Of a DNA stretch of 33,976 nucleotides, positions 26,583-33,976 are shown one piece after another. The notes beneath the pieces were generated by a model. It saw nothing but the letters and a program-made list of their open reading frames with translations. It was not told the origin of the DNA and searched no databases. Both the position numbers and the translations under genes were made by a program. Source of the DNA: Actinomyces provencensis (lineage in GTDB: Bacteria; Actinomycetota; Actinomycetes; Actinomycetales; Actinomycetaceae); the NCBI RefSeq assembly GCF_900155435.1, contig NZ_LT700212.1, positions 3,255,578 through 3,289,553 of the forward strand. Reading direction: 5' to 3'. The stretch's first letter is position 1. The number at the start of each line of letters is the position of its first letter.

Positions 26583-27817
26583 AGTCCCACCTCCGTGACC
26601 GCGACCAGGTCGGGTGTGTCGATGGTGCGTGCGATGCGGGCACCGTCGGCGACGTCGATCTCCAGGACCTCGCCGGTCGTGCGGGCGGGGACGTAGGTGC
26701 GGGTGGTGTCCACGCGGAGTCCCCGGGGTGCGCCCTCCACGGAGGCGATCGGGTCGGTCGACGTCTCCAGGGAGCCGTCGGTCCACACGAGGACCCGTCC
26801 CTCCTCGTCGACCGCCACCACGCGGTCGTGGCGGTCGTCGACGGCGGCGACGGCGACCAGGGGTGCCTCGGAGTCGACGTGGGTCCAGGTGCGCTCGCGG
26901 GTGTCGAGCAGCCAGTACCCGCCCGTGTCGTCGAGGGCGGCGACGGTGGGTCGCCCGGGGCGCGAGCCGAAGCCGTGGGGACGCGCTTCCGTGGCGGTGC
27001 CCTCCGGCAGGTCCACACGCTCCAGGGCGGGCGTGCCGTCCGTGGGGTCCACGGTGGCCAGGACGATTCCTCCGGCACAGCCCAGGACGACGCCGACACG
27101 TGTGGTGGTCCCGCCCGCGGCACCCTCGCAGGTCTCTGTGACGCCCGGGGTCGGCGTCCCGCCCTCGTCGAGGACCTCCACGGCACCCCCACGCACGACG
27201 ACCCACCCCTGCCCGAGCGGCGCCGCGAGAGAGCCCTCGTCGACGTGGACGCGGGCGAGTTCGCTGACGCTGCCCGCGCCGAGGGCCTCGCGGTCGAGGA
27301 GGACGGCGGTGGTGCCCGCGGTGAGGACCGTGCGGAGTTCACCGGAGGACAGGAACGGTTCGCCGGACAGGTCCCCGACGGTGCCCACGGAGCGGGCGGG
27401 GGCGCGGTAGTAGTGCTGGTCGTCGCCGTGGTCCACGGTCCACACCCCGGAGTCGACGAGGGCGACCCCGTCCCCGTCCACGTCGGCAGCCAGGAAGCGT
27501 CCGTCGGAGGACACCGCCCGGACCCCCTCCAGGGTGGTCACGGTGGTGGAGGAGAGGTCGGCGAGGTCCACCAGGTCGACGGCTCCCGATCCGGAGAGGG
27601 TGAGGAGGGAGAGCGCGGGTTCGGAGAGCTCCGCCGCGCCCTCCACGTATCCGTGCGGGGTGGTGGGGGAGTCGGAACCGGTGCGGTCGGAGCCCAATCC
27701 GGAGGACTGCTGGTCGCCGGAGGCCGGGGTCGAACCGGAGCACGCCGTGAGGGCGAGTGCGGCCGTGGCGCCCAGGGCGCAGAGCGCCGAGCCGGCCCGG
27801 GAGTGGAGGTGGGACAT
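26579..27817 (-). CDS. Second propeller lipoprotein of the Azt locus (divergent AztD paralogue)
   Basis: This 412-residue predicted lipoprotein has lipobox LTAC with C26, then an acidic Ser/Gly linker and degenerate beta-propeller blades to the C-terminus. It resembles the AztD gene two positions on. Both have a cysteine at 230 in an ETC segment and a second one in VVLGC (247 here, 248 there), but the HGE motif between them is missing here. A GDDQHYYRAP segment before the middle blades adds a possible metal-binding histidine. Two adjacent ATGs exist (27820 and 27817); the second is better spaced from GAAGGA. It lies between aztB and aztC in the operon. A role in zinc handling is inferred from place and paralogy only. 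Confidence 0.75.
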   Translation of the reverse strand: MSHLHSRAGSALCALGATAALALTACSGSTPASGDQQSSGLGSDRTGSDSPTTPHGYVEGAAELSEPALSLLTLSGSGAVDLVDLADLSSTTVTTLEGVRAVSSDGRFLAADVDGDGVALVDSGVWTVDHGDDQHYYRAPARSVGTVGDLSGEPFLSSGELRTVLTAGTTAVLLDREALGAGSVSELARVHVDEGSLAAPLGQGWVVVRGGAVEVLDEGGTPTPGVTETCEGAAGGTTTRVGVVLGCAGGIVLATVDPTDGTPALERVDLPEGTATEARPHGFGSRPGRPTVAALDDTGGYWLLDTRERTWTHVDSEAPLVAVAAVDDRHDRVVAVDEEGRVLVWTDGSLETSTDPIASVEGAPRGLRVDTTRTYVPARTTGEVLEIDVADGARIARTIDTPDLVAVTEVGL

Positions 27818-27825
27818 CATTTCCT

Positions 27826-28764
27826 TCAGTCGTGGACGGTGGTGCGGGTGGACCCGGTGGGACGTGGTGGCCCCTGGCTCGGGACCGGTCCCCGGAGGAC
27901 GGAGAGCTCCGTGACGACGGCGTGGCCGGGGTCCGGGACGGGTGGGCGCCCGCGGGCCAGGAGCGGCCGGAGGGAGGCCGTGAGGAGGAACGTGGTCGCA
28001 GCGACGGCGGCGATCGTCGCCCCGGCCGCGGTCGCCGCGCACCAGGAGACGTAGAGCCCCACGACGACTGCCCCGGAGGCCACGGCCGCGGCGCCCGCCA
28101 TGACGCCCCCGATGGAGCGTACCCACAGCGACGCGGTGGCGGGTGGGGCCACGAGTAGGGCGACCACCAGGAGGGAGCCGACGGCCCGGTAGGAGGCGAC
28201 CACGGCCAGGGTGACCAGGGCGAGCAGTGCCATCCGTGCCAGACGGGGGCGCATGCCCAGGGTGTGGGCCAGGTTCTCGTCCAGGGTGAGTGCCAGGAGG
28301 GGGCGGTGCATGACGAGGGCGAGCAGGCAGGTGAGCAGCAGGGCAAGGGCCAGTACGGTCAGCTCGCCGGCGCGCACGGCGAGGATGTCGCCGAAGAGGA
28401 TCGCCGTGAGGTCAGTGGCGAAGGACCTGGACCGCGAGACGATGATGACGCCCAGGGAGAGCATGCCGACGAAGGCGATGCCGATGGCGGTGTCCTCGGC
28501 CAGTCGGGCCCTGTGCGTCATCCACCCGATGCCGGCGCCCATGGCGGCGGCGCTCACGGCAGCCCCGGCCAGGGGCGACAGCCCGAGGATCGTGGCGAGT
28601 GCGACCCCGGGGAGCATGCCGTGGGAGATGGCCTCCCCGAGGAAGGCCATGCCCCGCACGACGACCCAGGTCCCCGCGACTGCGCAGATGAGCGCCGCGA
28701 GCAGACCGCCGAGGAGGGCGCGGGTGAAGAAACCGGCGCTGAGGGGTTCGAGGAGGAATGACAC
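27826..28764 (-). CDS. aztB: Zinc ABC transporter permease AztB
   Basis: This 312-residue ABC-3 family permease forms the membrane channel for zinc. Seven or eight hydrophobic helices are visible, with the family signature near residues 38-52 (RGMAFLGEAISHGMLPG), a FGDILAV segment, and GSLLVVALLVAPPATA. The last 35 residues are a hydrophilic Pro/Arg-rich tail. The start is a GTG with no ribosome site. A TATCGT hexamer ends seven bases upstream, which suggests a leaderless transcript. The following propeller lipoprotein starts 8 bases after its stop. Its ATPase partner, aztA, is divergent rather than in the same operon. Confidence 0.93.
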   Translation of the reverse strand: MSFLLEPLSAGFFTRALLGGLLAALICAVAGTWVVVRGMAFLGEAISHGMLPGVALATILGLSPLAGAAVSAAAMGAGIGWMTHRARLAEDTAIGIAFVGMLSLGVIIVSRSRSFATDLTAILFGDILAVRAGELTVLALALLLTCLLALVMHRPLLALTLDENLAHTLGMRPRLARMALLALVTLAVVASYRAVGSLLVVALLVAPPATASLWVRSIGGVMAGAAAVASGAVVVGLYVSWCAATAAGATIAAVAATTFLLTASLRPLLARGRPPVPDPGHAVVTELSVLRGPVPSQGPPRPTGSTRTTVHD

Positions 28765-28771
28765 CTGCTAG

Positions 28772-28777
28772 ACGATA
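28772..28777 (-). promoter_or_regulatory. Candidate -10 box for leaderless aztB operon
   Basis: On the minus strand TATCGT fits TANNNT and is seven bases from the aztB GTG, placing the transcription start at or next to the start codon. The hexamer overlaps the Zur-like palindrome, so a bound repressor would block RNA polymerase. The -35 region is weak. Confidence 0.45.
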
Positions 28778-28786
28778 ATGGTTATC
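28774..28786. promoter_or_regulatory. Zur/Fur-type operator candidate between aztB and aztA
   Basis: GATAA-TGG-TTATC is a perfect AT-rich inverted repeat in a region that is otherwise very GC-rich. Its shape (two pentamer half-sites around a short centre, AATG/TTAT core) matches Fur-family operators, and the flanking zinc genes make Zur the natural candidate. It overlaps the aztB -10 box and lies about 30-40 bases before the aztA start, so one dimer or dimer pair could silence both directions when zinc is plentiful. Confidence 0.6.
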
Positions 28787-28802
28787 AACATGGATTGCGA
28801 GT

Positions 28803-28808
28803 TAGTAT
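28803..28808 (+). promoter_or_regulatory. Candidate -10 box for leaderless aztA
   Basis: TAGTAT fits TANNNT and lies six bases before the aztA ATG at 28815. No ribosome site exists in that interval. The operator palindrome covers the matching -35 zone (about 28780-28785), so repression by the same factor is plausible. Confidence 0.5.
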
Positions 28809-28814
28809 GGCGCG

Positions 28815-29591
28815 ATGAGTCCCACATCCGTCACGGGGAGCATCCCCGACACGAGTCGACACCTGCCCCCGCCCGTGGGGCCTCACGTCCGCGGGCGGGG
28901 GTGCTCCAGCCCGGACCCCACCAGGGCCCCGGGCGCGATCCGGACCGCGGGCGTGCACGTCTCGGTGCGGGACCTGGAAGTGGTGCGTGGCAAGGTCATG
29001 GCACTGCGCGGCGTCGACCTCGACATCCCCCCGGGTGGTGTCACCCTGCTGTGCGGTGGCAACGGATCCGGGAAGTCGACACTGCTGCTGGCACTGGCCG
29101 GTGTCCTCCCCCTCCACTCGGGTCGGGTGGAGGGCCTGGAAGGCGTGCGCCTCGCCCTCGTCCCCCAGGTCCCGCCCGTTCCGCAACGGCTGCCGCTCAC
29201 GGTCGCTGCAGCGGTCGGGATGGGGCGCTGGGGCTCTCTCGGGTTCTGGGGGAGGATGCGGAGGCATGACCGGGAGAGCGTGGAGGGGTGCATGCGCCTC
29301 CTCGGGGTGGATGCGCTGGCGCGGCGGCAGCTCTGCGAGGTCTCGGGTGGTCAGCGCCAGCGCGTGCTGGTCGCCCAGGCGCTGGTCCAGGAGGCGCCGG
29401 TGCTGCTCCTGGACGAACCCACCGCTGCTGCCGATGCCGCCTCGCGGGAGCTCATCCACCACGCCGCGCGGGTCGAGGCGGACCGCGGCACCACTGTCGT
29501 CCTGGCCTCACATGACCCCGGGGCCCGCGATGTCGCCGATGCGGTCATCACCTTGGACTCGGGGCGCGTCATCCGGGCGGGAGAGGACTGA
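28815..29591 (+). CDS. aztA: Zinc ABC transporter ATP-binding protein AztA
   Basis: This 258-residue ATPase powers zinc import with AztB and AztC. The nucleotide-binding domain begins near residue 47 and has Walker A GGNGSGKS (81-88, K87), signature VSGGQRQRV, Walker B VLLLDEPTA and the switch histidine in LASHDP. The first 46 residues are low-complexity Pro/Ser/Gly/Arg sequence not typical of the family. A GTG at 28953 would give a standard-length ATPase, but it has no ribosome site, whereas the ATG at 28815 fits a leaderless promoter. It is divergent from aztB and converges on the GNAT gene 23 bases away. Confidence 0.92.
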   Translation: MSPTSVTGSIPDTSRHLPPPVGPHVRGRGCSSPDPTRAPGAIRTAGVHVSVRDLEVVRGKVMALRGVDLDIPPGGVTLLCGGNGSGKSTLLLALAGVLPLHSGRVEGLEGVRLALVPQVPPVPQRLPLTVAAAVGMGRWGSLGFWGRMRRHDRESVEGCMRLLGVDALARRQLCEVSGGQRQRVLVAQALVQEAPVLLLDEPTAAADAASRELIHHAARVEADRGTTVVLASHDPGARDVADAVITLDSGRVIRAGED

Positions 29592-29614
29592 GGTGGTGGG
29601 CGTTCGCGTCCCGG

Positions 29615-30220
29615 TCAACTGACGCGGAGGTCCAGCGTCATGACCGCCCTGGTCGGCGTCGGGTGGTCTGCCAGGGCGAACCCGGCCGACCGGAAGATCC
29701 CGATGTCACCGTGGTAGAGCTCGTTGCTGCCCGTCCGGGTGCCCGCCCCCGTCCGGGCCTCGACGTCCACCGGGTAGGCCTCCAGGCGCGAGGCGCCGTG
29801 GGCGCGGGCGAATCCGACCGCCTCTTCGGCCAGGAGCCGCGCGACACCCTGACCGCGGAACTCGCGGCGCACGACGAAGCAGGTCACCGCCCAGACTCCT
29901 GGGTCGTCCAGGGGTCGGCCTCCCGCCACCCTGACGATGCGGGAGCGGACGAGACGGGGCTGGTCGGCGCGCGGCCCGACACGGCACCACCCCGCGGCCA
30001 CACCGTCCACATGGGCGATCAGCCCCGGTGGACGGTCGCCCTGCTCGACCTCCTCACGCAGGTGGGAGCGCCGGTCTTCGCGGGAGGAGGCGTCGAACTC
30101 GCGCGAGGACACGCGGAACCACTGGCACCAGCAGGAGGCGCCGTCACCACCGCCCGTCAGGGCGTGCTCGACGTCGGGCCAGGACTCCGGCGAGGCGGGG
30201 GCCACAGTGATGTGGGTCAT
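29615..30220 (-). CDS. GNAT-family N-acetyltransferase
   Basis: This 201-residue acetyltransferase has the acetyl-CoA site in VTCFVVRREFRGQGVARLL (Q/RxxGxG/A pattern: RGQGVA), followed by an AVGFARAHGASRLEAYPVD strand-helix. The N-terminus has a CWCQWF segment seen in a subgroup of actinobacterial GNAT proteins. The substrate is unknown; the family acetylates small molecules, antibiotics or proteins. The ATG at 30220 is preferred over one at 30241 because a promoter with a -10 six bases upstream points to it. It is a single gene, between aztA and divergent sucC, with no obvious tie to either. Confidence 0.85.
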   Translation of the reverse strand: MTHITVAPASPESWPDVEHALTGGGDGASCWCQWFRVSSREFDASSREDRRSHLREEVEQGDRPPGLIAHVDGVAAGWCRVGPRADQPRLVRSRIVRVAGGRPLDDPGVWAVTCFVVRREFRGQGVARLLAEEAVGFARAHGASRLEAYPVDVEARTGAGTRTGSNELYHGDIGIFRSAGFALADHPTPTRAVMTLDLRVS

Positions 30221-30226
30221 GGATCC

Positions 30227-30255
30227 AGTATCGACGAACATTCGCTCCCCGTCAG
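30227..30255 (-). promoter_or_regulatory. Promoter of the GNAT gene
   Basis: On the minus strand CTGACG, a 17-base spacer and GATACT form a sigma-70-like promoter. The -10 ends six bases from the ATG at 30220, so the mRNA would be leaderless. It is the best-formed -35/-10 pair I found in the window. Confidence 0.5.
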
Positions 30256-30318
30256 AGCCGGGGACGCCGCCGCGCAGCCACGCCCGTCCTGGGGCGTGGG
30301 GCGGACCGTGACAGCGAC

Positions 30319-30410
30319 GAGGGCGGACTTCGACCCCCGAACAGAGCGGACTTCGAGGTGGAAACAGAGCGGACTTCGCGGTGGAAACAGAGCGGACTTC
30401 GCGGGGGTGG
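30319..30410 (+). repeat. 23-bp repeat, locus 3 (four units)
   Basis: Units start at 30319, 30342, 30365 and 30388. The last three have the full core CAGAGCGGACTTCG; unit 1 is GAGGGCGGACTTCG. The nine-base tails are ACCCCCGAA, AGGTGGAAA, CGGTGGAAA and CGGGGGTGG. The first tail equals a tail at locus 2 read on the opposite strand. The array lies about 165 bases upstream of sucC. Confidence 0.9.
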
Positions 30411-30575
30411 TGAAGTGTGGGACGTAGGCCCCGGTTCGGGGTACCCTGTCGGGAGATGTCTCGATGTCGAGCAATCCGGTGCCGCCAGACGCACGGCTGG
30501 CAGCAGACGCCGGCCTCGGGGCATCGACGGGTACCGAGCACCCGGCATCGAGCACCGAAGGAGAAGGGACGCAGA

Positions 30576-31796
30576 GTGGATCTCTACGAGTACCAGGCAC
30601 GGGAGATGTTCGGGGCGCACGGGGTGCCCGTCCTCCCCGGCATCACCGCCACCACCCCGGAGGAGGCCCACGACGCCGCAGGACGCCTCCACGACGGCCT
30701 CGTGGTGGTCAAGGCACAGGTCAAGACCGGCGGTCGCGGGAAGGCCGGAGGCGTCAAGCTCGCCCGCTCCCCGCAGGAGGCCCACGACCGCGCCGAGGAG
30801 ATCCTCGGCATGGACATCAAGGGCCACACCGTCCACACGGTCCTCATCGCCGAGGGCGCCGACATCGCGGCCGAATACTACTTCTCGATCCTCCTGGACC
30901 GCTCCAACCGCACCCACCTCGCCATGTGCTCACGCGAGGGGGGCATGGACATCGAGACCCTCGCCCGGGAACGCCCCGAGGCCCTCGCCCGGGTCCCGCT
31001 GTCCCCCTTCCGCGGCATCGACGAGGGCGTCGCCCACGAGATCCTCGACGCGGCAGGCTTCACCCCCGAGGAGTCCGCACGCATCGCCCCGGTCCTGGTG
31101 CTGCTGTGGGAGGTCTACCGCGACGAGGACGCGACCCTCGTCGAGGTCAACCCCCTGGTCTCCACCGATGACGGTGGGATCATCGCCCTCGACGGCAAGG
31201 TGACACTGGACGACAACGCCGCCTTCCGCCACCCCGACCACGCGGCCCTGGCCGACACCAGCAGCGAGGACCCGCGCGAGGCTGCGGCCAAGGCTGCCGG
31301 ACTCAACTACGTGCGACTGGAGGGCGAGGTCGGGATCATCGGCAATGGTGCGGGACTCGTGATGTCCACCCTCGACGTCGTCGCCCTGGCGGGGGAGGAC
31401 CTGGGCGTGCGTCCCGCGAACTTCCTCGACATCGGCGGTGGCGCCTCCGCTGAGGTCATGGCCCGCGGTCTCGACGTCATCCTCGGGGACGAGCAGGTGC
31501 GCTCCGTCCTCGTCAACGTCTTCGGGGGCATCACCGCCTGCGACGAGGTCGCCCGCGGCATCATCGGCGCCCTGGAGCAGCTGGGGGAGCGCGCCCACAA
31601 GCCACTGGTGGTGCGGCTGGACGGCAACAAGGTCGCCGAGGGCCGTGAGATCCTCGCCGCTGCGGCCCACCCGCTCGTCCACATGTCCGACACCATGGAC
31701 GGCGCGGCCCGCCTCGCCGCGGAGCTGGCGGCAGCCTCCGCCACCACGAGCGCCGCCCCGGCCGCGCCGCCCTCGTCCGGCCCCGCCACCGCCTGA
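30576..31796 (+). CDS. sucC: Succinyl-CoA synthetase (ADP-forming) subunit beta
   Basis: This 406-residue beta subunit of the TCA-cycle enzyme converts succinyl-CoA, nucleoside diphosphate and phosphate to succinate and triphosphate. It starts [11 protein letters not shown], with the ATP-grasp part [19 protein letters not shown], a VEVNPLV metal/nucleotide segment, and the C-terminal [10 protein letters not shown] and [16 protein letters not shown] loops that contact the alpha subunit. The last 20 residues are an Ala/Pro tail. The start is GTG with AAGGAGAAGGGA upstream. It is followed by sucD after 34 bases. Succinate made here would feed menaquinone-linked respiration. Confidence 0.96.
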   Translation: MDLYEYQAREMFGAHGVPVLPGITATTPEEAHDAAGRLHDGLVVVKAQVKTGGRGKAGGVKLARSPQEAHDRAEEILGMDIKGHTVHTVLIAEGADIAAEYYFSILLDRSNRTHLAMCSREGGMDIETLARERPEALARVPLSPFRGIDEGVAHEILDAAGFTPEESARIAPVLVLLWEVYRDEDATLVEVNPLVSTDDGGIIALDGKVTLDDNAAFRHPDHAALADTSSEDPREAAAKAAGLNYVRLEGEVGIIGNGAGLVMSTLDVVALAGEDLGVRPANFLDIGGGASAEVMARGLDVILGDEQVRSVLVNVFGGITACDEVARGIIGALEQLGERAHKPLVVRLDGNKVAEGREILAAAAHPLVHMSDTMDGAARLAAELAAASATTSAAPAAPPSSGPATA

Positions 31797-31830
31797 ACCC
31801 CGACCGTCGATCCCCGACAGGAGAACACAG

Positions 31831-32754
31831 ATGTCGATCTTCCTCTCGCGCGACTCCCGCGTGATCGTCCAGGGCATGACCGGGTCCGAAGGACGGAAAC
31901 ACACTGCCCGCATGCTCGGTGCGGGCACCACGGTCGTGGGCGGGGTGAACCCCCGCAAGGCGGGGGAGAGCGTGACCTTCGACGTCCACGCCTACGGCCC
32001 GGCTGCTGAGCGCGCCACCGAGGGCCCCGTCGAGGTCCCCGTCTTCGGCACCGTCGCCGATGCCCGCGCCGCCACGGGCGCCGACGTCTCGGTGGTCTTC
32101 GTGCCACCGCCCTTCGCCAAGGACGCGGTCCTGGAGGCCGTCGACGCCGGCATGGAGACCGTCGTCGTCATCACCGAGGGCATCCCGGTGGCGGACTCCG
32201 TCCAGTTCGTCACGCGCGCCCTGGAGCGCGGTACCCGTCTGATCGGCCCGAACTGCCCCGGCATCATCACCCCCGGGGAGTCGAATGTCGGGATCACGCC
32301 CGCGGACATCACCGGTCCCGGACGCATCGGCCTGGTGTCCAAGTCGGGCACGCTGACCTACCAGATGATGTTCGAACTGCGCGACATCGGCTTCTCCACC
32401 TGCATCGGCATCGGCGGGGACCCGGTGGTGGGGTCGACCCACATCGATGCGCTGGAGGCCTTCGAGGCGGACCCCGACACCGACCTGGTCGTCATGATCG
32501 GGGAGATCGGCGGCGACGCCGAGGAGCGGGCAGCGGCCTGGATCAGTGAGAACATGTCGAAGCCGGTCGTCGCCTACGTCGCAGGCTTCACCGCCCCCGA
32601 GGGCAAGACCATGGGACACGCGGGCGCCATCGTGTCGGGCTCCGCGGGCACCGCCGCCGCCAAGGCCGAGGCCCTGGAGTCCGTCGGCGTGCGGGTGGGT
32701 CGCACCCCCTCCCAGACCGCGGTGCTCGCACGCGAGATCCTCCGGTCTCGTTGA
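31831..32754 (+). CDS. sucD: Succinyl-CoA synthetase subunit alpha
   Basis: This 307-residue alpha subunit binds CoA and carries the phosphorylated histidine. The N-terminal CoA-binding domain has [18 protein letters not shown] and [10 protein letters not shown]. The middle has [12 protein letters not shown] and the SKSGTLTYQ loop. The phospho-histidine is H263 in [15 protein letters not shown]. The ATG at 31831 has ACAGGAGAA about 8 bases upstream. It is the second gene of sucCD and is followed by a strong hairpin before the DUF6350 gene. Confidence 0.97.
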   Translation: MSIFLSRDSRVIVQGMTGSEGRKHTARMLGAGTTVVGGVNPRKAGESVTFDVHAYGPAAERATEGPVEVPVFGTVADARAATGADVSVVFVPPPFAKDAVLEAVDAGMETVVVITEGIPVADSVQFVTRALERGTRLIGPNCPGIITPGESNVGITPADITGPGRIGLVSKSGTLTYQMMFELRDIGFSTCIGIGGDPVVGSTHIDALEAFEADPDTDLVVMIGEIGGDAEERAAAWISENMSKPVVAYVAGFTAPEGKTMGHAGAIVSGSAGTAAAKAEALESVGVRVGRTPSQTAVLAREILRSR

Positions 32755-32765
32755 CGCCTGGTCGT

Positions 32766-32792
32766 CCGCCCTCGTCGATGTGACGAGGGCGG
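32766..32792 (+). terminator. Hairpin terminator after sucD
   Basis: CCGCCCTCGTC, loop GATGT and GACGAGGGCGG form a perfect 11-bp stem starting 12 bases after the sucD stop. There is no T-tract, but the stem and place fit a GC-rich terminator that separates sucCD from the next gene. Confidence 0.7.
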
Positions 32793-32873
32793 CGCCCGCG
32801 CGCGGAGGGTGATTTCGCGGCAGGCGGCGCTGCTTCCCCGGGACGCGGGACCACCCGGGTGACGATGGGAGCG

Positions 32874-33976
32874 ATGAGCAAGACCTCCGCACCCCATTCC
32901 ACCGCGCCCGCCCCACCGACCATCCGCATCGCCCTGCCCAATGGGTGGGCGCGCTCAGGACTGGCCGGCATCGAGGCTGCCCTCATCGGCTGGGGCCTGC
33001 TCATGGTGCTCACCCTGGTCGGCTACCTGTCCGTGTCCGGCAACCCGTGGCTGGGCAAGGCCACCTGGGCGGATGCGACGGCAGTGGGAGGAGACCTCTG
33101 GGGGGCGACGCTCGCCGCCCCGGTCCACGTCGGTGGGACGACCCTGTGGGCCGTCCCGACCCTGATGACGGTGCTGGTGGTCGTCCTGCTGCGCGTGCTG
33201 TTGCTGGGTGGACGCGGGTACCCGCCTGCCGCCCAGTGGATGGCGGTGCCCACCTTCGCCGTGACCGCGCTGGCACTGGTCGGGGCGACCGCGGGACATG
33301 TGTCCCTGCTCCAGGCCGTGCCCGGCGCCCTGCTGGTGCCCGCACTGGCTGCCCTGTGGGCGGTGGTCAGCCAGACCTCGGAGGCCCCCGCGTGGACGGG
33401 GCGCGCTGCCTGGGTGTGGGAGGGACTGCGCCAGGCGCGCGTGGTGCTCGGAGTCCTCGCCCTGGTCGGGGCGGTCGCGGTCGGGGTGTCGCTGCACGCT
33501 TCCTGGGAGCAGGTCCGCGGCATCCACGAGCTCCTCCTGGCGGGCACCACCGACACGGTCGTCACCGTCATCGCCCAGGTGCTGTTCGCCCCCACCGCGG
33601 TCGCCTGGGCCCTGTCCTGGCTGGCGGGGCCCGGCTTCTGGGTGGGCGCGGACACGCTGCACGCCCCGGGCACCGCACCCGTGGCCCCCATCCCCGCCAT
33701 CCCCCTGCTGGGGGCCGTCCCCGCCACCGCACCGGGCAATCGCGTGGCACTGGTGCTGGTCGGGGTCGGGGTGCTGGTCGGGATCTGGCTGAGGTGGCAT
33801 CACCGGGCCGAGGACGTAGGTACCCAGGCGCTCGCGGGTGCGGCGAGCGCGGGGGGCGTCGCGGTGGTGATGCTCGCGTGGTTCGCCCTGGCGACCCTGC
33901 ACCTGGGGGAGGGGCGCATGTCCCTGCTGGGGCCGCGCGTGGCGTGGTCCGCGGCGATGGTCGTCGTGGAGGTTGT
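32874..33976 (+). CDS. DUF6350 / PerM-like multi-pass membrane protein (3' truncated)
   Basis: The frame is open from the ATG at 32874 to the window end (at least 367 residues) and rich in hydrophobic helices, perhaps nine in the visible part. It begins with a short hydrophilic tail and PNGWARSGLAGIEAALIGWG. A conserved-looking stretch, ALSWLAGPGFWVGADT, is followed by a Pro-rich loop (PAIPLLGAVPA). These match my memory of DUF6350. In Mycobacterium tuberculosis the member near sucCD is PerM, which affects cell division and persistence, so position supports the call. An ATG at 32865 is in frame; 32874 has GGGAG close upstream. The role here is unproven. Confidence 0.75.
   Translation, partial: MSKTSAPHSTAPAPPTIRIALPNGWARSGLAGIEAALIGWGLLMVLTLVGYLSVSGNPWLGKATWADATAVGGDLWGATLAAPVHVGGTTLWAVPTLMTVLVVVLLRVLLLGGRGYPPAAQWMAVPTFAVTALALVGATAGHVSLLQAVPGALLVPALAALWAVVSQTSEAPAWTGRAAWVWEGLRQARVVLGVLALVGAVAVGVSLHASWEQVRGIHELLLAGTTDTVVTVIAQVLFAPTAVAWALSWLAGPGFWVGADTLHAPGTAPVAPIPAIPLLGAVPATAPGNRVALVLVGVGVLVGIWLRWHHRAEDVGTQALAGAASAGGVAVVMLAWFALATLHLGEGRMSLLGPRVAWSAAMVVVEV

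Larger units (their letters stand above)
30221..30575. other. 355-bp divergent gap between the GNAT gene and sucC
   Basis: Reading from the left, it holds the GNAT promoter, a hairpin with an 8-bp perfect stem CCACGCCC/GGGCGTGG (30278-30299), the third 23-bp repeat array (30319-30410), and then about 165 bases of sucC leader. A TACCCT hexamer at 30442-30447 could be a sucC -10, but no good -35 accompanies it. Short open frames in the leader show no family resemblance. Confidence 0.7.

Noticed and set aside
24250-29591. Zinc locus as a horizontally acquired island
   Set aside because: No integrase, transposase, tRNA or direct-repeat ends; base composition and start usage look like the flanks.
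30221-30241. GNAT start at 30241
   Set aside because: A GGGGAG sequence lies close, but the -35/-10 pair overlaps that start and points to the ATG at 30220.

Overview
The window is about 34 kb of very GC-rich DNA, dense with GTG and ATG starts. It encodes a menaquinone-based, Gram-positive aerobic respiratory system. Gene content and order (menD, an HtrA protease, menF, menG, a geranylgeranyl-reductase-family oxidoreductase, nuoA-N, a polyprenyl diphosphate synthase; then sucC, sucD and a DUF6350/PerM-like membrane protein) point to a high-GC actinomycete, probably Micrococcales or Actinomycetales. The species cannot be named from this. I see no rRNA, tRNA, insertion sequence, phage gene, CRISPR array or plasmid function.

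Layout. 1-5208: menaquinone biosynthesis (the 3' end of menD, menF on the minus strand, menG), with a membrane-anchored HtrA-type protease between menD and menF. 5448-24085: one long rightward block holding a MenJ-like reductase, all fourteen complex I genes (nuoA-N) and the polyprenyl diphosphate synthase that should make the quinone side chain. Most junctions are 4-base ATGA/GTGA overlaps, including nuoN to the prenyl synthase. The quinone head, its methylation, its tail, its tail saturation and the main enzyme that reduces it are therefore encoded together. 24250-29591: an Azt-type zinc ABC importer locus. A minus-strand operon (permease aztB, a divergent propeller lipoprotein, solute-binding protein aztC, metallochaperone aztD) is transcribed away from the ATPase gene aztA. 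The 50-bp gap between them holds a perfect Fur/Zur-type palindrome. 29615-30220: a GNAT acetyltransferase. 30576-32754: sucCD (succinyl-CoA synthetase). 32874-end: start of a DUF6350/PerM-like membrane protein, cut by the window edge.

Intergenic DNA is unusual. A 23-bp direct repeat with a fixed 14-base core occurs as tandem arrays at three separate places (4326-4464, 24098-24166, 30319-30410). A different 19-bp tandem repeat sits at 4132-4285. None of these is explained by a gene. Other points of interest are the loss of all four cysteine ligands of the N7 iron-sulfur cluster in NuoG at exact canonical spacing, two paralogous propeller lipoproteins in one zinc locus sharing a cysteine pair but not the histidine between them, and several apparently leaderless promoters (menF, aztA, aztB, the GNAT gene).
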